64,000 bases of DNA. It comes from Acinetobacter higginsii. GTDB lineage: Bacteria; Pseudomonadota; Gammaproteobacteria; Pseudomonadales; Moraxellaceae. A model generated the notes under the pieces. That model was not told the DNA's origin. It saw only the letters and a program-made list of their open reading frames with translations, and ran no database searches. Shown here in pieces: positions 17,991-27,743 of the stretch. Location: contig NZ_KB850072.1 of assembly GCF_000369525.1 (NCBI RefSeq), positions 804,760-868,759 of the forward strand, written 5' to 3'. Numbering within the stretch: the stretch's first letter is position 1; every line of letters begins with the position of its first letter. The position numbers and the translations under genes were made by a program.

Positions 17991-18575
17991 ATGGATCGCA
18001 ATCAACAAAATGCAATTTTAGACGACTTACATGCAGGTCGTTTTGAAGAAACTGAAAATGGTTTGTATTTTCCAGATCAAGGGCTGGCTGCTCATGGTGA
18101 ATACTTTGATCGTGTCAACGGTGGTGAATGGCAGACAACCAAAAACCTTGTGGTAAATGAAGGTCTGGCGCATTTATTGAATGTCGCTTTAGGCAGTAAA
18201 GCTAAACCAGCAGGGTATTATCTTGCTTTGTTCAGTGGAGCTACAGCACCAGCAGCAAACTGGACTGCAGCTAATTTCGCAACAGTTGCGGCTGAAATTG
18301 TTAGTCTCACCGAAGGTTATACCAATGCTACACGGCCACAATGGACACCTGCCGATACCAATACTAACTCAATTGATAACTTTGCTTCTGTCGCAAAAGT
18401 TACGATCGCAACATCATCACAATTAACTGTTACTGGGGCAGCAATGTTGACCAGTAGTGTTCGTGGTGGTACTTCAGGTGCACTGATCTCTGCATCAAAA
18501 TATACCGCAGCACGAACCTTTCAGGATGGTGATGAATACGAGATTGGTTATCGCTTGAGTTTTACCGCTGCTTAA
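17991..18575 (+). CDS. Conserved podovirus structural protein, 194 residues
   Basis: A conserved-looking central motif, GEYFDRVNGGEW followed by NLVVNEGLAHLLNVALG, then YYLALFSG, is shared by small tail-region proteins of many podoviruses. The C-terminal half is Ala/Thr-rich and strand-like, ending in EYEIGYRLSFTAA. No enzymatic residues are apparent. It is separated by only 3 bases from the next gene, so it is probably co-transcribed with the tail genes. Confidence 0.65.
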   Translation: MDRNQQNAILDDLHAGRFEETENGLYFPDQGLAAHGEYFDRVNGGEWQTTKNLVVNEGLAHLLNVALGSKAKPAGYYLALFSGATAPAANWTAANFATVAAEIVSLTEGYTNATRPQWTPADTNTNSIDNFASVAKVTIATSSQLTVTGAAMLTSSVRGGTSGALISASKYTAARTFQDGDEYEIGYRLSFTAA

Positions 18576-18578
18576 GCA

Positions 18579-21200
18579 ATGCATAGACCAAGACCATATG
18601 GACTACTTGTTGTTGGTGGAAAACTTACCGCAGACGATGAGCTTTTCATTCATCATGAAATTAAAAAGCTCACCAACAACAAGGAAGTTTCAAATTTAAA
18701 TGCCATTAGGCAAGTTAAAGACTTGCCTAATGGTGGTTATGTCATACTTCAGGACATGGGTGGTATCCTAAAGGCCATTACACATAAACCATCAACATTA
18801 GATCAACTAGAGAACGACGGATTCGCAAAATTATTTATCCCAATGCTTTTCAGTGGGGTAATTACTAAGTCAATTGTTTTGACTGAAACAGGTAAAGTCG
18901 GATTAAAAATATCAGAACTAACTAGAAAAAGATTAATCAACTATGATGATGAAAAGCAGCCTTTGCCACTTAAAGACTTAGAATTAAAAAGATTTTGTAT
19001 CGAGTACAATCAACTATTTGAATACTTCAAACCTAAAAACACTGGTATTTATACTTTTACTCAATATGCCAAGCATCGGCCCACATGGTATAGCAGTGCA
19101 ATTTCAGAAGTGCTGCAAATCGTTGGTGGCTATGGAAGACTTGCAAATATTGAAAAGAGTGAAGATCCATTAGATTCAAAACAATTTGAATTACCTTTAG
19201 ATTACTTTGAAAAAATAGTAGCAAAACTTGAAAGTGTCAGATTACCAGGTTACACCGGCATTCCTAATTTAGATGGTCAGTTCCAATACGATTATAAATT
19301 TTCAAACACCGATGCGATCAGCTTTGATACCAATAATAAGCCATGGTTGATACAGATTAATTCAGCAGGTGTTCATGCCATGCCTTTGCCAATTGTTCCT
19401 GCAACGGCAACAGATGATTTTAGAGAATACATCGAAAGTGTCAGTGATGATGAAATACTAAAAATATTAGATCGATTCGGCGCATTGCCTAGTGGCGAAG
19501 GCTTTCCGACTGGTTTGGACTTTCATGCTTGGAAGCGAGCTGGTGTCATTATCAAAGTTTGTGATACATCGGATTTCTATTCTCATAATGGATTTTATTC
19601 AGCATGCGGATGGTCATTAAATTCTAAGGGAAGTGAAGGGTTCAACACCTGCTATCAATTTTTAGACTCCATGCTTAAATTGGCACATGGTTATAAACTA
19701 CAACTTGATTTAGTCAAAGTTGAAAATATTGGTTGGCTGGATAAAATTATTGTTAAAGATGAATATGTTGATGTTATTTCGACATATTTAGAAAAATTAA
19801 CCAATATTTTAATAAAAGGTACCGTCAAAACTAATGCGATTATGTATAAGTTGCGCAGGGTAGACCAACAAGATTTATATGAACGGGCGAAAGCGGCCTT
19901 AAATAGTCCATCTGGCGTTGATACAAACGAAGTCGACTATTGGCACAACTTAGAATTAAAACCTATCGCAAACCATATTGGCAGTGTTAGCCGTGTCACG
20001 TCTGGAAATCTTTATCATCCAGGTAAAAATCCGAAGGGAATGGGTGCATTGAAGTTTCCTGAATTAACAGGCCAAGGTTGTGAATCTTTTCCTATCATTG
20101 AGCCTGAGTATGAAGGACCAGCAATGAAGTGCGACACTGTCGTATTTGGAAGTTATATTGAAGATTCATTGAAGGTGATCAAATACTTTTACGATGAAAG
20201 AAAATTCACAAAGCAAGAGCAGTCAACATTTGAAGACATAATGATTGTAGGTAGTTGGGATAAGACAACTACCACGGGTTTAACTGGCTTAATGGGTAAA
20301 TTCTATACATCGGATTTTGATGATAGACAAGAGTCACCTGATGTAACAACTTACACCCATATTGAGGGCCGAGATTTAGGATACGGCAATCCAGCATATC
20401 AAACACCTCCGTTGTTGTTTATGGATGGTTCTCTGTCTCGATCTCGTTATTACACACATAAAATTAAAACTAAAACTACAAGTCAATATAGTTTGCAAAA
20501 TGCAGTGTGTGTGCCTGCATTTAACCGTGATGGTTGGCTCTATGCTTTCCAAGATTACTTGGGAAGTCGAAATGAAACAGAAAAGCTAGTCAAGTTAGGA
20601 ATCCCTGATCCAACTTCGTATCGTTTATGGTGCTATGACGCAATTTTTCATTATTTGGGGGGTGGTATTCCATATCGTGGCGAACCACGATCAAAGGATG
20701 GAACACCCGTTTACGTTGATAAAATGATTTATTCACCCAACGAATATAACGACTACGCGGATAGTGGTAATTGGTTTGGATTGCCATCTGGTGGATTCAT
20801 TGATGTAACTGGTGTTTGCGGACCATACACATCAAGATCATCCTCTACACATCACGCTATGGGTGTAACGATTGGCGGTGAATCGCCACAGGTTGAAGAA
20901 TACGAAACTGAAGAAATCACGAAAGGTGAAACAACTGGATTAGTAAAACTTAGCTATCCAGTATTCGGAAATAGAACTATCAAACGAACTTTACCTGAAG
21001 CTTGGTATTTTGATTATTCGCCCGTTGATGCTGGTGGTCTTGTATATTTTTATCGTGATGCCTGTAGGGTTGTATTTGGTGATAGCGAGTATGCAAACAT
21101 ATCTGAAACAGATGCTAATGGAGCTCGTATTAAGTGGGGGACCACTTCATTAGTAGATCATAAGTCTGCACATCACTTTATTGGAGTAATTAACGAATGA
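18579..21200 (+). CDS. Large unrecognised tail-region protein, 873 residues
   Basis: I recognise no family. The N-terminal 300 residues are mixed helix and strand with many charged residues (LTADDELFIHHEIKKLTNNK). The C-terminal 300 residues are rich in Tyr, Gly, Asp and Trp (GRDLGYGNPAYQTPPLLFMDG, NGWF-like and GNWFGLPSGGF segments), typical of extracellular or receptor-facing virion parts. It overlaps the following gene by 4 bases (ATGA). Its size and place among fibre genes suggest a structural or baseplate role. Confidence 0.6.
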   Translation: MHRPRPYGLLVVGGKLTADDELFIHHEIKKLTNNKEVSNLNAIRQVKDLPNGGYVILQDMGGILKAITHKPSTLDQLENDGFAKLFIPMLFSGVITKSIVLTETGKVGLKISELTRKRLINYDDEKQPLPLKDLELKRFCIEYNQLFEYFKPKNTGIYTFTQYAKHRPTWYSSAISEVLQIVGGYGRLANIEKSEDPLDSKQFELPLDYFEKIVAKLESVRLPGYTGIPNLDGQFQYDYKFSNTDAISFDTNNKPWLIQINSAGVHAMPLPIVPATATDDFREYIESVSDDEILKILDRFGALPSGEGFPTGLDFHAWKRAGVIIKVCDTSDFYSHNGFYSACGWSLNSKGSEGFNTCYQFLDSMLKLAHGYKLQLDLVKVENIGWLDKIIVKDEYVDVISTYLEKLTNILIKGTVKTNAIMYKLRRVDQQDLYERAKAALNSPSGVDTNEVDYWHNLELKPIANHIGSVSRVTSGNLYHPGKNPKGMGALKFPELTGQGCESFPIIEPEYEGPAMKCDTVVFGSYIEDSLKVIKYFYDERKFTKQEQSTFEDIMIVGSWDKTTTTGLTGLMGKFYTSDFDDRQESPDVTTYTHIEGRDLGYGNPAYQTPPLLFMDGSLSRSRYYTHKIKTKTTSQYSLQNAVCVPAFNRDGWLYAFQDYLGSRNETEKLVKLGIPDPTSYRLWCYDAIFHYLGGGIPYRGEPRSKDGTPVYVDKMIYSPNEYNDYADSGNWFGLPSGGFIDVTGVCGPYTSRSSSTHHAMGVTIGGESPQVEEYETEEITKGETTGLVKLSYPVFGNRTIKRTLPEAWYFDYSPVDAGGLVYFYRDACRVVFGDSEYANISETDANGARIKWGTTSLVDHKSAHHFIGVINE

Positions 21201-22537
21201 CTTTATATCGAGATGATATACAAGAAACGATTGCGTATTCCAATACAACTTTGAGCAAAACAAAGGGAATCAGCGAAGAAGTCATTCGTTTGCGTGAAGA
21301 ATCACTTCACAGGCTATCCGTATTTTCAGGCGACACAATCGTACTGTCAGATTTAATACTTGATTCAACCATTTTCCCTACAAGAGAATCTGTAAGCGTT
21401 CAGGACACCCTTAGCGGCCGATTGGTGGGTAGAGACTACATTTACGACGAAATTAATGTGTCTGAGCAGTACAAGAATAAGTTGCGTACCAAATCATTTG
21501 TATTCGATCAATTAAGTGCTGGCAATGATCAGAAAGATAGTCTACGTGGAAAAAGTATCGAGTTACTTTTAATTACTGACGTTTTCAATACTAAAAAATA
21601 TAGCATTGTTTCTTTGAATGAAAAAATATCATTAAAAGAATCAATATTTTCCAAAGCAATTTATAAGGATTTCATTCAAGACAATATCACGATTGCTGAG
21701 TTGATATCTAAGCAAAAAATCATTAGTAATGTGCATGAGCACATTATTTTTAATGAACTATACAAGACAAAAAAATTAACAAGATCAGTAATTAACGAGA
21801 AAGTTAAAGTTAGTGATCGTATTACCTCAAGATTTTCAGATCATGTAATAGATCAAATTCATTTTGACGAGTTAAGTACGCAGCGACTAAAAGCAAAACA
21901 GAGAGTCAGTGATTCAGTCAGTGCTGTTGAGTCGATCAAGCAACAACGTAAGGTTAAACAGTGGGTGCATGAGAACTTAACCTTGGTTGAACTCAATCGA
22001 GGGAAAAACCGTGCGAAACAAAATATCAGTGATCTGATTTTCGTAGAAGAAGATGAGTCGGTTTATAAGAAGTATGGCTATGCATGGACATCAAATGTAG
22101 ATACATGGGCAATGAGCCGCTATCAAGACTATGGATACAGCGAAATTGCTGTTGTTGATGGTGTTCTTTATGGGGTAGCAGAGGATGGCTTATACAGACT
22201 TGATGCGGAAACATTCATTGAGGGTAAATTGGTTACTGGCCAATTGGATTTAGGTCAAGGTTCATTGGTTCATCCATTAGGCGCATATTTAGAGTATGAA
22301 CTTGCTGGTGATACGAAATCGTTGACAGTGGGTGTTAGCTCAACTCAAAGCGGAACAAAACAAACCTATTACTACAACTTGCCAAAAGAACCATCAAATT
22401 ATCTTACTAATGGACGTGTTCTTTTTGGCAAAGGATTACGTGGTCGTCATTTCAGCTTTGAAATAAAGATTGGTGGACTTTATGGATATATCAATGACTT
22501 CTCTATTGATATAGCAGGAACGAAACGGAGAGTATGA
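21197..22537 (+). CDS. Repeat-containing tail protein, 446 residues
   Basis: Residues about 20-290 form a degenerate repeat of about 23 residues with an alternating hydrophobic core, for example VHENLTLVEL, VHEHIIFNELYK and VIDQIHFDELST. Each unit starts V-x-[DE]-x-[IL]-x-[FV] and ends in a basic stretch. Residues about 300-446 are a distinct globular domain with Tyr and Gly (YGYAWTSNVDTWAMS). It may be a fibre or collar with a C-terminal tip. The function is not recognised. Confidence 0.6.
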   Translation: MTLYRDDIQETIAYSNTTLSKTKGISEEVIRLREESLHRLSVFSGDTIVLSDLILDSTIFPTRESVSVQDTLSGRLVGRDYIYDEINVSEQYKNKLRTKSFVFDQLSAGNDQKDSLRGKSIELLLITDVFNTKKYSIVSLNEKISLKESIFSKAIYKDFIQDNITIAELISKQKIISNVHEHIIFNELYKTKKLTRSVINEKVKVSDRITSRFSDHVIDQIHFDELSTQRLKAKQRVSDSVSAVESIKQQRKVKQWVHENLTLVELNRGKNRAKQNISDLIFVEEDESVYKKYGYAWTSNVDTWAMSRYQDYGYSEIAVVDGVLYGVAEDGLYRLDAETFIEGKLVTGQLDLGQGSLVHPLGAYLEYELAGDTKSLTVGVSSTQSGTKQTYYYNLPKEPSNYLTNGRVLFGKGLRGRHFSFEIKIGGLYGYINDFSIDIAGTKRRV

Positions 22538-22538
22538 T

Positions 22539-25067
22539 ATGTCATCTATAGATATCCCATCAACGAACTATAATTACATTGATAAAGTGGTCAATGAAGT
22601 CCAAGGGAAGCTACAGTTTTTTGAAAACAAAATTGGTGCGTATGCCAATGATGTCTCAAAGTCTTTAGCCACTATTTCTAATGTTCAAGTTGAAGCGGTA
22701 CAACCTCCAAAGGATTTACCAAAACCATCACCAGATGGTTATCAGCCATTGAAGGGCATATCAGTACCCGATTTAAAAGCGGACTTACCAAAACCTTCAG
22801 TGATTGATATTGATATTCAAGCACCAAAAGAAATGGTATCACCAGAATTTAACGGCTTAGGTATATCAATTCCAGATGCACCGGTACTGAATAATGATTT
22901 AACAATTCCAGACTTTATATCTGCATCTGAAATTCCAAATTTTGATGCATCTATAAATTTACCGAATTTGCCAACATTTGAGTTTAAAAATATAGATCGA
23001 GGAAGTTTGCCAAACTCGATAAATCTTGACGATTTATTAAAAACACTCGATTTAAGTGACTTAGAGTTACCTGATGCTCCAGCAGCACCAATTTTGTATT
23101 TACCTGATGCACCAGTAATTAATTTTGGGATTGCACCGGCTAAACCTCAAATTGATGATGATATTGAAATTCCAGATGCACCTATTGTTGTGCTGCCTGA
23201 AATTGAGGCTTTAGAACAGATTATTTTGCCTGAATTTAAATTTGAGGAAATCCCTGTTTTTGAAGGGGCTGCACCAGAATTTAAATTAACGATGCCAGCC
23301 GATATAGATGACATTGTCTCAAACGCATCAACAGTCCTAAGCCAAGATTACAATAGTTGGAATTCTAATAGTGCGATTAAGCCTTTGGTATCAGAAATAC
23401 AGGCATGGTTAAGTGGAAGTCATACCAACTCAGGATTACCAGAAGTTATCGAAACTGCACTATTCAATCGTGCACGAGAACGGACAAATCGAGAAACAAA
23501 TAGAGCTGTTCAAACGGCAATAACAGATTGGGCTAGTCGCGGTTTTTCAATGCCGCAGGGTATGTTAGCAAAACAAGTTGCTGATATACGTGATCAAGGT
23601 AAATTCGCAATTGCGGATATAAACCGAGACACCATGATTCAATCGTTCGAGAAACAGTTGGAGCATATACGATTTCTCACAGAACAAGGAATTGTGCTTG
23701 AGAAAATGAAGCAAGACCTGTGGTTAAGCTATGTTTCTAATACACTAGAATTAGCTAAATTTCATATAGATAGCAAAATCAGTCTTTTAAATGCTCAAAT
23801 TAGTTTATTCAATGCTCAAAATACGGCTTTTGAATCTTTAATTACTGTATATAAAACAAAAATTGAAGCGACGATTTCTAAGATTACAGCATTTAAAGCA
23901 CAGGTCGATGCGCAACTTGCTATTGGTCAAATCAATCAGCAGAAAGTTGAAGTTTTTAAGGCAAAGGTTGAAGCTGCATTAACGAACGTTGAGGTTTATA
24001 AGGCATTGGTACAAGGTGCCAGTGCAAGAGCAGGCCTGATTCAGACTAAGTTTGATGCTTATAAATCTGAGGTTCAAGCATTTTCAGAGCAGGTAAATGC
24101 TGAAAAGTTAAAAATTGATACCTACGATTCACAAGTTAAAGCTGAGTCATCAAAAGCATCAATGTATGACTCGTTAGCGCGTATGTATGCCTCAACTGTA
24201 GAGGGTGTTTCATCTAAGGCAAACGTAAAGTTAAAAGAAGCTGATTTGAGAATTGAAGCTGCTCGAGTACGTGTTGCGGAGTACTCCGCGAATGTCGATG
24301 CATATAAAACCGACATTGATGCACAGATGTCAGAAGCTACAAGCAAGACAACTGCTTTCAATGCACAGGTTGAAGCGTTTAAAGCACTAGCCAATGCTGA
24401 AACAACAAGTATTAATACACAAGCAAATGTAATCGATTCACAAGCGAGAACAAAGATTGCTTTCGCTGATGCCCATTCCCGTTATGCTGAGATGCGTATG
24501 AGGATCGGTATAGCAAACAGTGAGTCTTTGGCGCGATTTGCTGATATGAAATCACGAACGGCCATTGCTGTATCTGATGCTCATTCAAGATATGCAGATC
24601 TGAGTTTACGAACAACGATAGCAAACGCTGATGTATATAATCGCTATATTGATTCTCGTGCGCGTGTTGGTATCGCTAATGCTGAAATGCAAGCAAGATA
24701 TGCAGACATGAATAGTCGAGTCAATATGGCATTCGCTGAAACACATGCACGATATGCCGATATGAATTTACGAACATCAATAGCAAACAATGAGACTCAA
24801 GCTCGTTATGCTGACATGAATGTTCGTACAAATATTGCTTTTGCTGAATTGCAGTTAAAGGAATATGAGGGTAATAGACAAAATGCATTGCAGAAAGGTC
24901 AGTTAGCTTTAGAAGCAGCGAAATCAGTTGGACAATATTCAGTACAACTTGCAGCTGGTGCCATGTCTGCAATGCATGTTTCGGCAAGTATGAGTGCTGG
25001 AGCAAATACAAGCACAGGATATAGTGAAAGCGAATCAGAATCGACTAGCCACAATTACACGTATTAA
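22539..25067 (+). CDS. Long coiled-coil virion protein with 18-residue repeats
   Basis: This 842-residue protein has a Pro/Asp/Ile-rich N-terminal part with repeated PDAP motifs (residues about 110-230) and then a long helical region. Residues 647-772 are seven consecutive units of exactly 18 residues, for example ARYADMNSRVNMAFAETH and ARYADMNLRTSIANNETQ. The C-terminus is Ser/Glu-rich. Length, helicity and repeats recall a tape-measure, needle or internal ejection protein. The ribosome site GGAG lies just before the start. The stop codon abuts a CCCTGTAAGGC element. Confidence 0.65.
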   Translation: MSSIDIPSTNYNYIDKVVNEVQGKLQFFENKIGAYANDVSKSLATISNVQVEAVQPPKDLPKPSPDGYQPLKGISVPDLKADLPKPSVIDIDIQAPKEMVSPEFNGLGISIPDAPVLNNDLTIPDFISASEIPNFDASINLPNLPTFEFKNIDRGSLPNSINLDDLLKTLDLSDLELPDAPAAPILYLPDAPVINFGIAPAKPQIDDDIEIPDAPIVVLPEIEALEQIILPEFKFEEIPVFEGAAPEFKLTMPADIDDIVSNASTVLSQDYNSWNSNSAIKPLVSEIQAWLSGSHTNSGLPEVIETALFNRARERTNRETNRAVQTAITDWASRGFSMPQGMLAKQVADIRDQGKFAIADINRDTMIQSFEKQLEHIRFLTEQGIVLEKMKQDLWLSYVSNTLELAKFHIDSKISLLNAQISLFNAQNTAFESLITVYKTKIEATISKITAFKAQVDAQLAIGQINQQKVEVFKAKVEAALTNVEVYKALVQGASARAGLIQTKFDAYKSEVQAFSEQVNAEKLKIDTYDSQVKAESSKASMYDSLARMYASTVEGVSSKANVKLKEADLRIEAARVRVAEYSANVDAYKTDIDAQMSEATSKTTAFNAQVEAFKALANAETTSINTQANVIDSQARTKIAFADAHSRYAEMRMRIGIANSESLARFADMKSRTAIAVSDAHSRYADLSLRTTIANADVYNRYIDSRARVGIANAEMQARYADMNSRVNMAFAETHARYADMNLRTSIANNETQARYADMNVRTNIAFAELQLKEYEGNRQNALQKGQLALEAAKSVGQYSVQLAAGAMSAMHVSASMSAGANTSTGYSESESESTSHNYTY
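24477..24854 (+). repeat. Seven tandem 54-bp units encoding 18-residue repeats
   Basis: Counting from S647, seven units of 18 residues run without insertions to Q772. The consensus is [AS]-R-Y-A-D-M-N-x-R-[TV]-x-I-A-x-A-E-x-x. Nucleotide copies have diverged at silent positions, so the array is not a very recent expansion. Confidence 0.85.
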
Positions 25068-25079
25068 TCCCTGTAAGGC
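25068..25079 (+). repeat. Recurring phage gene-end element, copy 5
   Basis: TCCCTGTAAGGC starts on the base after the stop codon and is followed by TAACG as in copy 3. Here it can also pair as taaggct / agcctta to form a small hairpin. Confidence 0.6.
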
Positions 25080-25140
25080 TAACGTCATAAAGCCTTATTG
25101 ATAAACCATACAGGATAAATATCACATTACGGTAATTATC

Positions 25141-27090
25141 ATGTATGGTATGCAACGCCCTAAACAGGATAGCCAATCAGAACTCATTGAAGGTCCAGGA
25201 ACAGGCACATCTGATAGCATTAAAAAAAATGTACCTGCAGGTAGTTTTATCATGCCTGCGGATTCAACCAAGAAGATTGGTCCGAAAAACCTTAAAAAAT
25301 TGGGAAGTCCCCAGCCGGTCAATCTCAGTAACGGTGAATTCCAACTGCCTCCTGAACAAGTTCATCAGGTGGGCGTGCAGGCCTTGGAACAAATGAAGGA
25401 TGCAACGCATGAGCAGGTACCAGAACCAGAGCAACAAGGTTTGGGATTGAAACCCGAACTATTCTTTGCGAATGGTGGATTGGTACCAAGTTCCTATCCC
25501 AGCGCAGACGATATCCGTCGGGCCCAACAAAATAGAATTGGTGGACCACAGATGCGTGATGTTTCTGGTATCACCAGAGATGTGAGCCGACCCTTACCGC
25601 AAACATACACTCAGCCTACAGTAACCAGTAACCCTGCGGCAGCTACAACACCGTCAACCAGTCCTGTTAATCCAACACCAGCACAAGGTGGGGGCTTTGG
25701 TGGAGGAATTAGAAACTTCGTGAATAACAGTAAAATTGCTAAGGGTGTTGGTTATTTAGGTGCGGCCTCATCATTATTTGCAAATGCAGCTACACCAAGT
25801 GAAGATTATCGAGAACGTTTTGGCCTTGGAGATCAGTCTGCTGAAGATTTGGGAACAGCTAAAGGATTCGCAAAGGACTTTGGTGTACGTGCTTTGGGAT
25901 ATGCTTCGGATTTAGGTAATGCATTAACTTTCGGACAGGCTGGACGTTTATATGCAGATAAACAGCGTATTGCTGATGAAGCGAAAGCGACTCAAGCTGC
26001 ATTTAATTCCAAGCAAAAGAACAATCAAACTACTGCAAACCCATTCACAAACTCATCACAACCACCAGCAGTCGACAAAACGACAGAGAATCAGCAACAG
26101 CAAAACTTAGGACAAAACGATCCTTATGCGATTCAACAAAAAGGAAATAGTTTTAGTTATGCGAATCCAGGTGCAGCTGCGCAGGCACGAGAACAAGGCA
26201 TACCTGAAGGACAAGCCAGTAATGTCGTAGGAGGTATTCGCTCTGTTAATGATCGTCGTGGTGTGGCAAACCTATTTGCAAATACGCGTGAATTGGGAGC
26301 CAATGAACAACAGATTCAAGATGCTATTGCACGTAGAGAAATGAATATTGGAATGGGGATGAGAGGTATAGCAAGCCAGCCTACTGCACCGCAGCGCACC
26401 CAAGAGCAAGAAGCAGAACGTCAATCTGTTATTCGTGCAGCAAGTGCACGTATTGCAGGGGCGAGAGGATTAACCGCAAATCAAGTTCGTACGTTATCTG
26501 ATCTACAGCAAGGAGAAGATAACAGAGCAAACCAAAGATATACCACCGATGCCAATAATGCAGCAGCTTTGCAACGTGAGGCAATCGGTCAGGCAGGGCA
26601 AAATTATCGTACTGAATTGGGTGAGCAAGGAACGAACAATAGATTTAATGCCAATCTAGGTTTTGATGCACAAAAGTTCCAAGCCTCTAATGATTTAGCT
26701 AACCGAGAATTCAATCTAAATGCCACTGAAAAGAGTTTCGGTATCCGTAATTCCGCACGAGTAGAAAAACTGTACGAACAATATGATAAGGCTCAAACAG
26801 ATGAAGATCGTAAGTCTATTCAGGAAAAGATTAACCGTTATACAGGTGGAAAGGCTGATACAGGCAAAGATCGCTATATGACAGTAGGTGGCGGACAAGA
26901 ATGGAATGAAAAATCAGGTACCATGGTTAATCGACCTCAACAATTATTTGACACGCAGACTCAGAAATTTGTTGATACACCTGCCGCAACATCCACCAAT
27001 CTCCCACAAGGTATGACTCGTCAGGTAGGCACAAGTAACGGTAAACCTGTGTACGAAGATGCTGAAGGGAATCGTTTTATTGGCAATTAA
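25141..27090 (+). CDS. Probable internal virion / ejection protein
   Basis: This 649-residue protein is rich in Gln, Asn, Ala and Gly with low-complexity stretches. The N-terminal 110 residues (VPAGSFIMPADSTKKIG, ANGGLVPSSYP) look like a conserved head. A Gly-rich, weakly hydrophobic patch (residues about 180-225) is followed by Ala/Gln/Arg helices. It lies immediately before the giant gene, and phages of this type often place ejected internal proteins in such pairs. No catalytic motif is seen. The start at 25141 (ATG after ggtaattatc) lacks a strong ribosome site. Confidence 0.6.
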   Translation: MYGMQRPKQDSQSELIEGPGTGTSDSIKKNVPAGSFIMPADSTKKIGPKNLKKLGSPQPVNLSNGEFQLPPEQVHQVGVQALEQMKDATHEQVPEPEQQGLGLKPELFFANGGLVPSSYPSADDIRRAQQNRIGGPQMRDVSGITRDVSRPLPQTYTQPTVTSNPAAATTPSTSPVNPTPAQGGGFGGGIRNFVNNSKIAKGVGYLGAASSLFANAATPSEDYRERFGLGDQSAEDLGTAKGFAKDFGVRALGYASDLGNALTFGQAGRLYADKQRIADEAKATQAAFNSKQKNNQTTANPFTNSSQPPAVDKTTENQQQQNLGQNDPYAIQQKGNSFSYANPGAAAQAREQGIPEGQASNVVGGIRSVNDRRGVANLFANTRELGANEQQIQDAIARREMNIGMGMRGIASQPTAPQRTQEQEAERQSVIRAASARIAGARGLTANQVRTLSDLQQGEDNRANQRYTTDANNAAALQREAIGQAGQNYRTELGEQGTNNRFNANLGFDAQKFQASNDLANREFNLNATEKSFGIRNSARVEKLYEQYDKAQTDEDRKSIQEKINRYTGGKADTGKDRYMTVGGGQEWNEKSGTMVNRPQQLFDTQTQKFVDTPAATSTNLPQGMTRQVGTSNGKPVYEDAEGNRFIGN

Positions 27091-27095
27091 TTTGA

Positions 27096-27127
27096 GTAGC
27101 CACTGTTGGGTGGCTACACTTTATTTT
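27096..27127. terminator. Bidirectional terminator between convergent genes
   Basis: The 8-bp perfect stem gtagccac / gtggctac lies between the forward late gene and the reverse-strand moron. Its right arm overlaps the 3' end of the moron. T-rich sequence follows on the forward strand. Confidence 0.75.
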
Positions 27128-27644
27128 TAGTATCAATAGTTCTTATTGTATTAATTAGCATCTCTTTGTTTTTATTAAAATCTAAATAATGCTGATAAGA
27201 GTTTTTTACTTTATTGTGATATTTGAAGTAGATGTATAAAAAGAGAATAGCATGAAAAATAGCGCCTAAAATCAAAGTACCAAATAGCAATAGAGATAGT
27301 GATGGAAATAGTTCAGTAGTAAAAGAACCAGAAACAAAAAGAGGAATATATATAAGACCAGCAGCAATTATATAGCAGTATTTAATGTTTTTAGAGCAGT
27401 TTTGTATAGACTGAATATCTTTAATAATCATAATCTTAGTTTTTCTTTTTAGTTTTCTATTGAGCTCTTTTTTAGATAATTTTTCTAATGGAATATTACG
27501 GATAATAAAATATTCTACAAAACATACAAGTCCGACAGTTAAAATCAATGTTGTTATGCCTGAAATATTATATTTACCAATAAGCCATAAATTAAAAAGA
27601 AGAATTATGGCGCAAATAATTCGAATTTTAGTAGTCACTGTCAT
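27114..27644 (-). CDS. Multi-pass membrane protein, probable lysogenic 'moron'
   Basis: This 176-residue protein has about four hydrophobic segments (residues about 8-26, 29-48, 88-106 and 112-136) and a Lys-rich loop (KLSKKELNRKLKRKTKIM) between pairs. It is the only reverse-strand gene in the late region and is very AT-rich, both signs of separate acquisition. GGGGAAT precedes its start. Morons like this are often expressed in the lysogen and alter superinfection or surface properties, but no family is recognised, so a superinfection-exclusion or defence role is only a suggestion. Confidence 0.65.
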   Translation of the reverse strand: MTVTTKIRIICAIILLFNLWLIGKYNISGITTLILTVGLVCFVEYFIIRNIPLEKLSKKELNRKLKRKTKIMIIKDIQSIQNCSKNIKYCYIIAAGLIYIPLFVSGSFTTELFPSLSLLLFGTLILGAIFHAILFLYIYFKYHNKVKNSYQHYLDFNKNKEMLINTIRTIDTKNKV

Positions 27645-27743
27645 TTCTTATTCCCCAATAATAATTCTGAAAGTCTACCCCTCTAAGGTTCGACCTTTAT
27701 AACCCTTTTATCCATGCTATGCACATACCAAAAGGAGTGCATC

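Noticed and set aside
21058..21070. A further copy of the CCTGTAGGG-type element inside a tail gene
   Set aside because: Only the core CCTGTAGGG matches, it is mid-gene and lacks the flanks, so it is likely chance. A similar match at about 56790 lies in the usher gene.
27460..27702. An 80-codon forward frame opposite the membrane protein gene
   Set aside because: It is antisense to a gene with clear transmembrane pattern, lacks a ribosome site, and has no coherent protein features.
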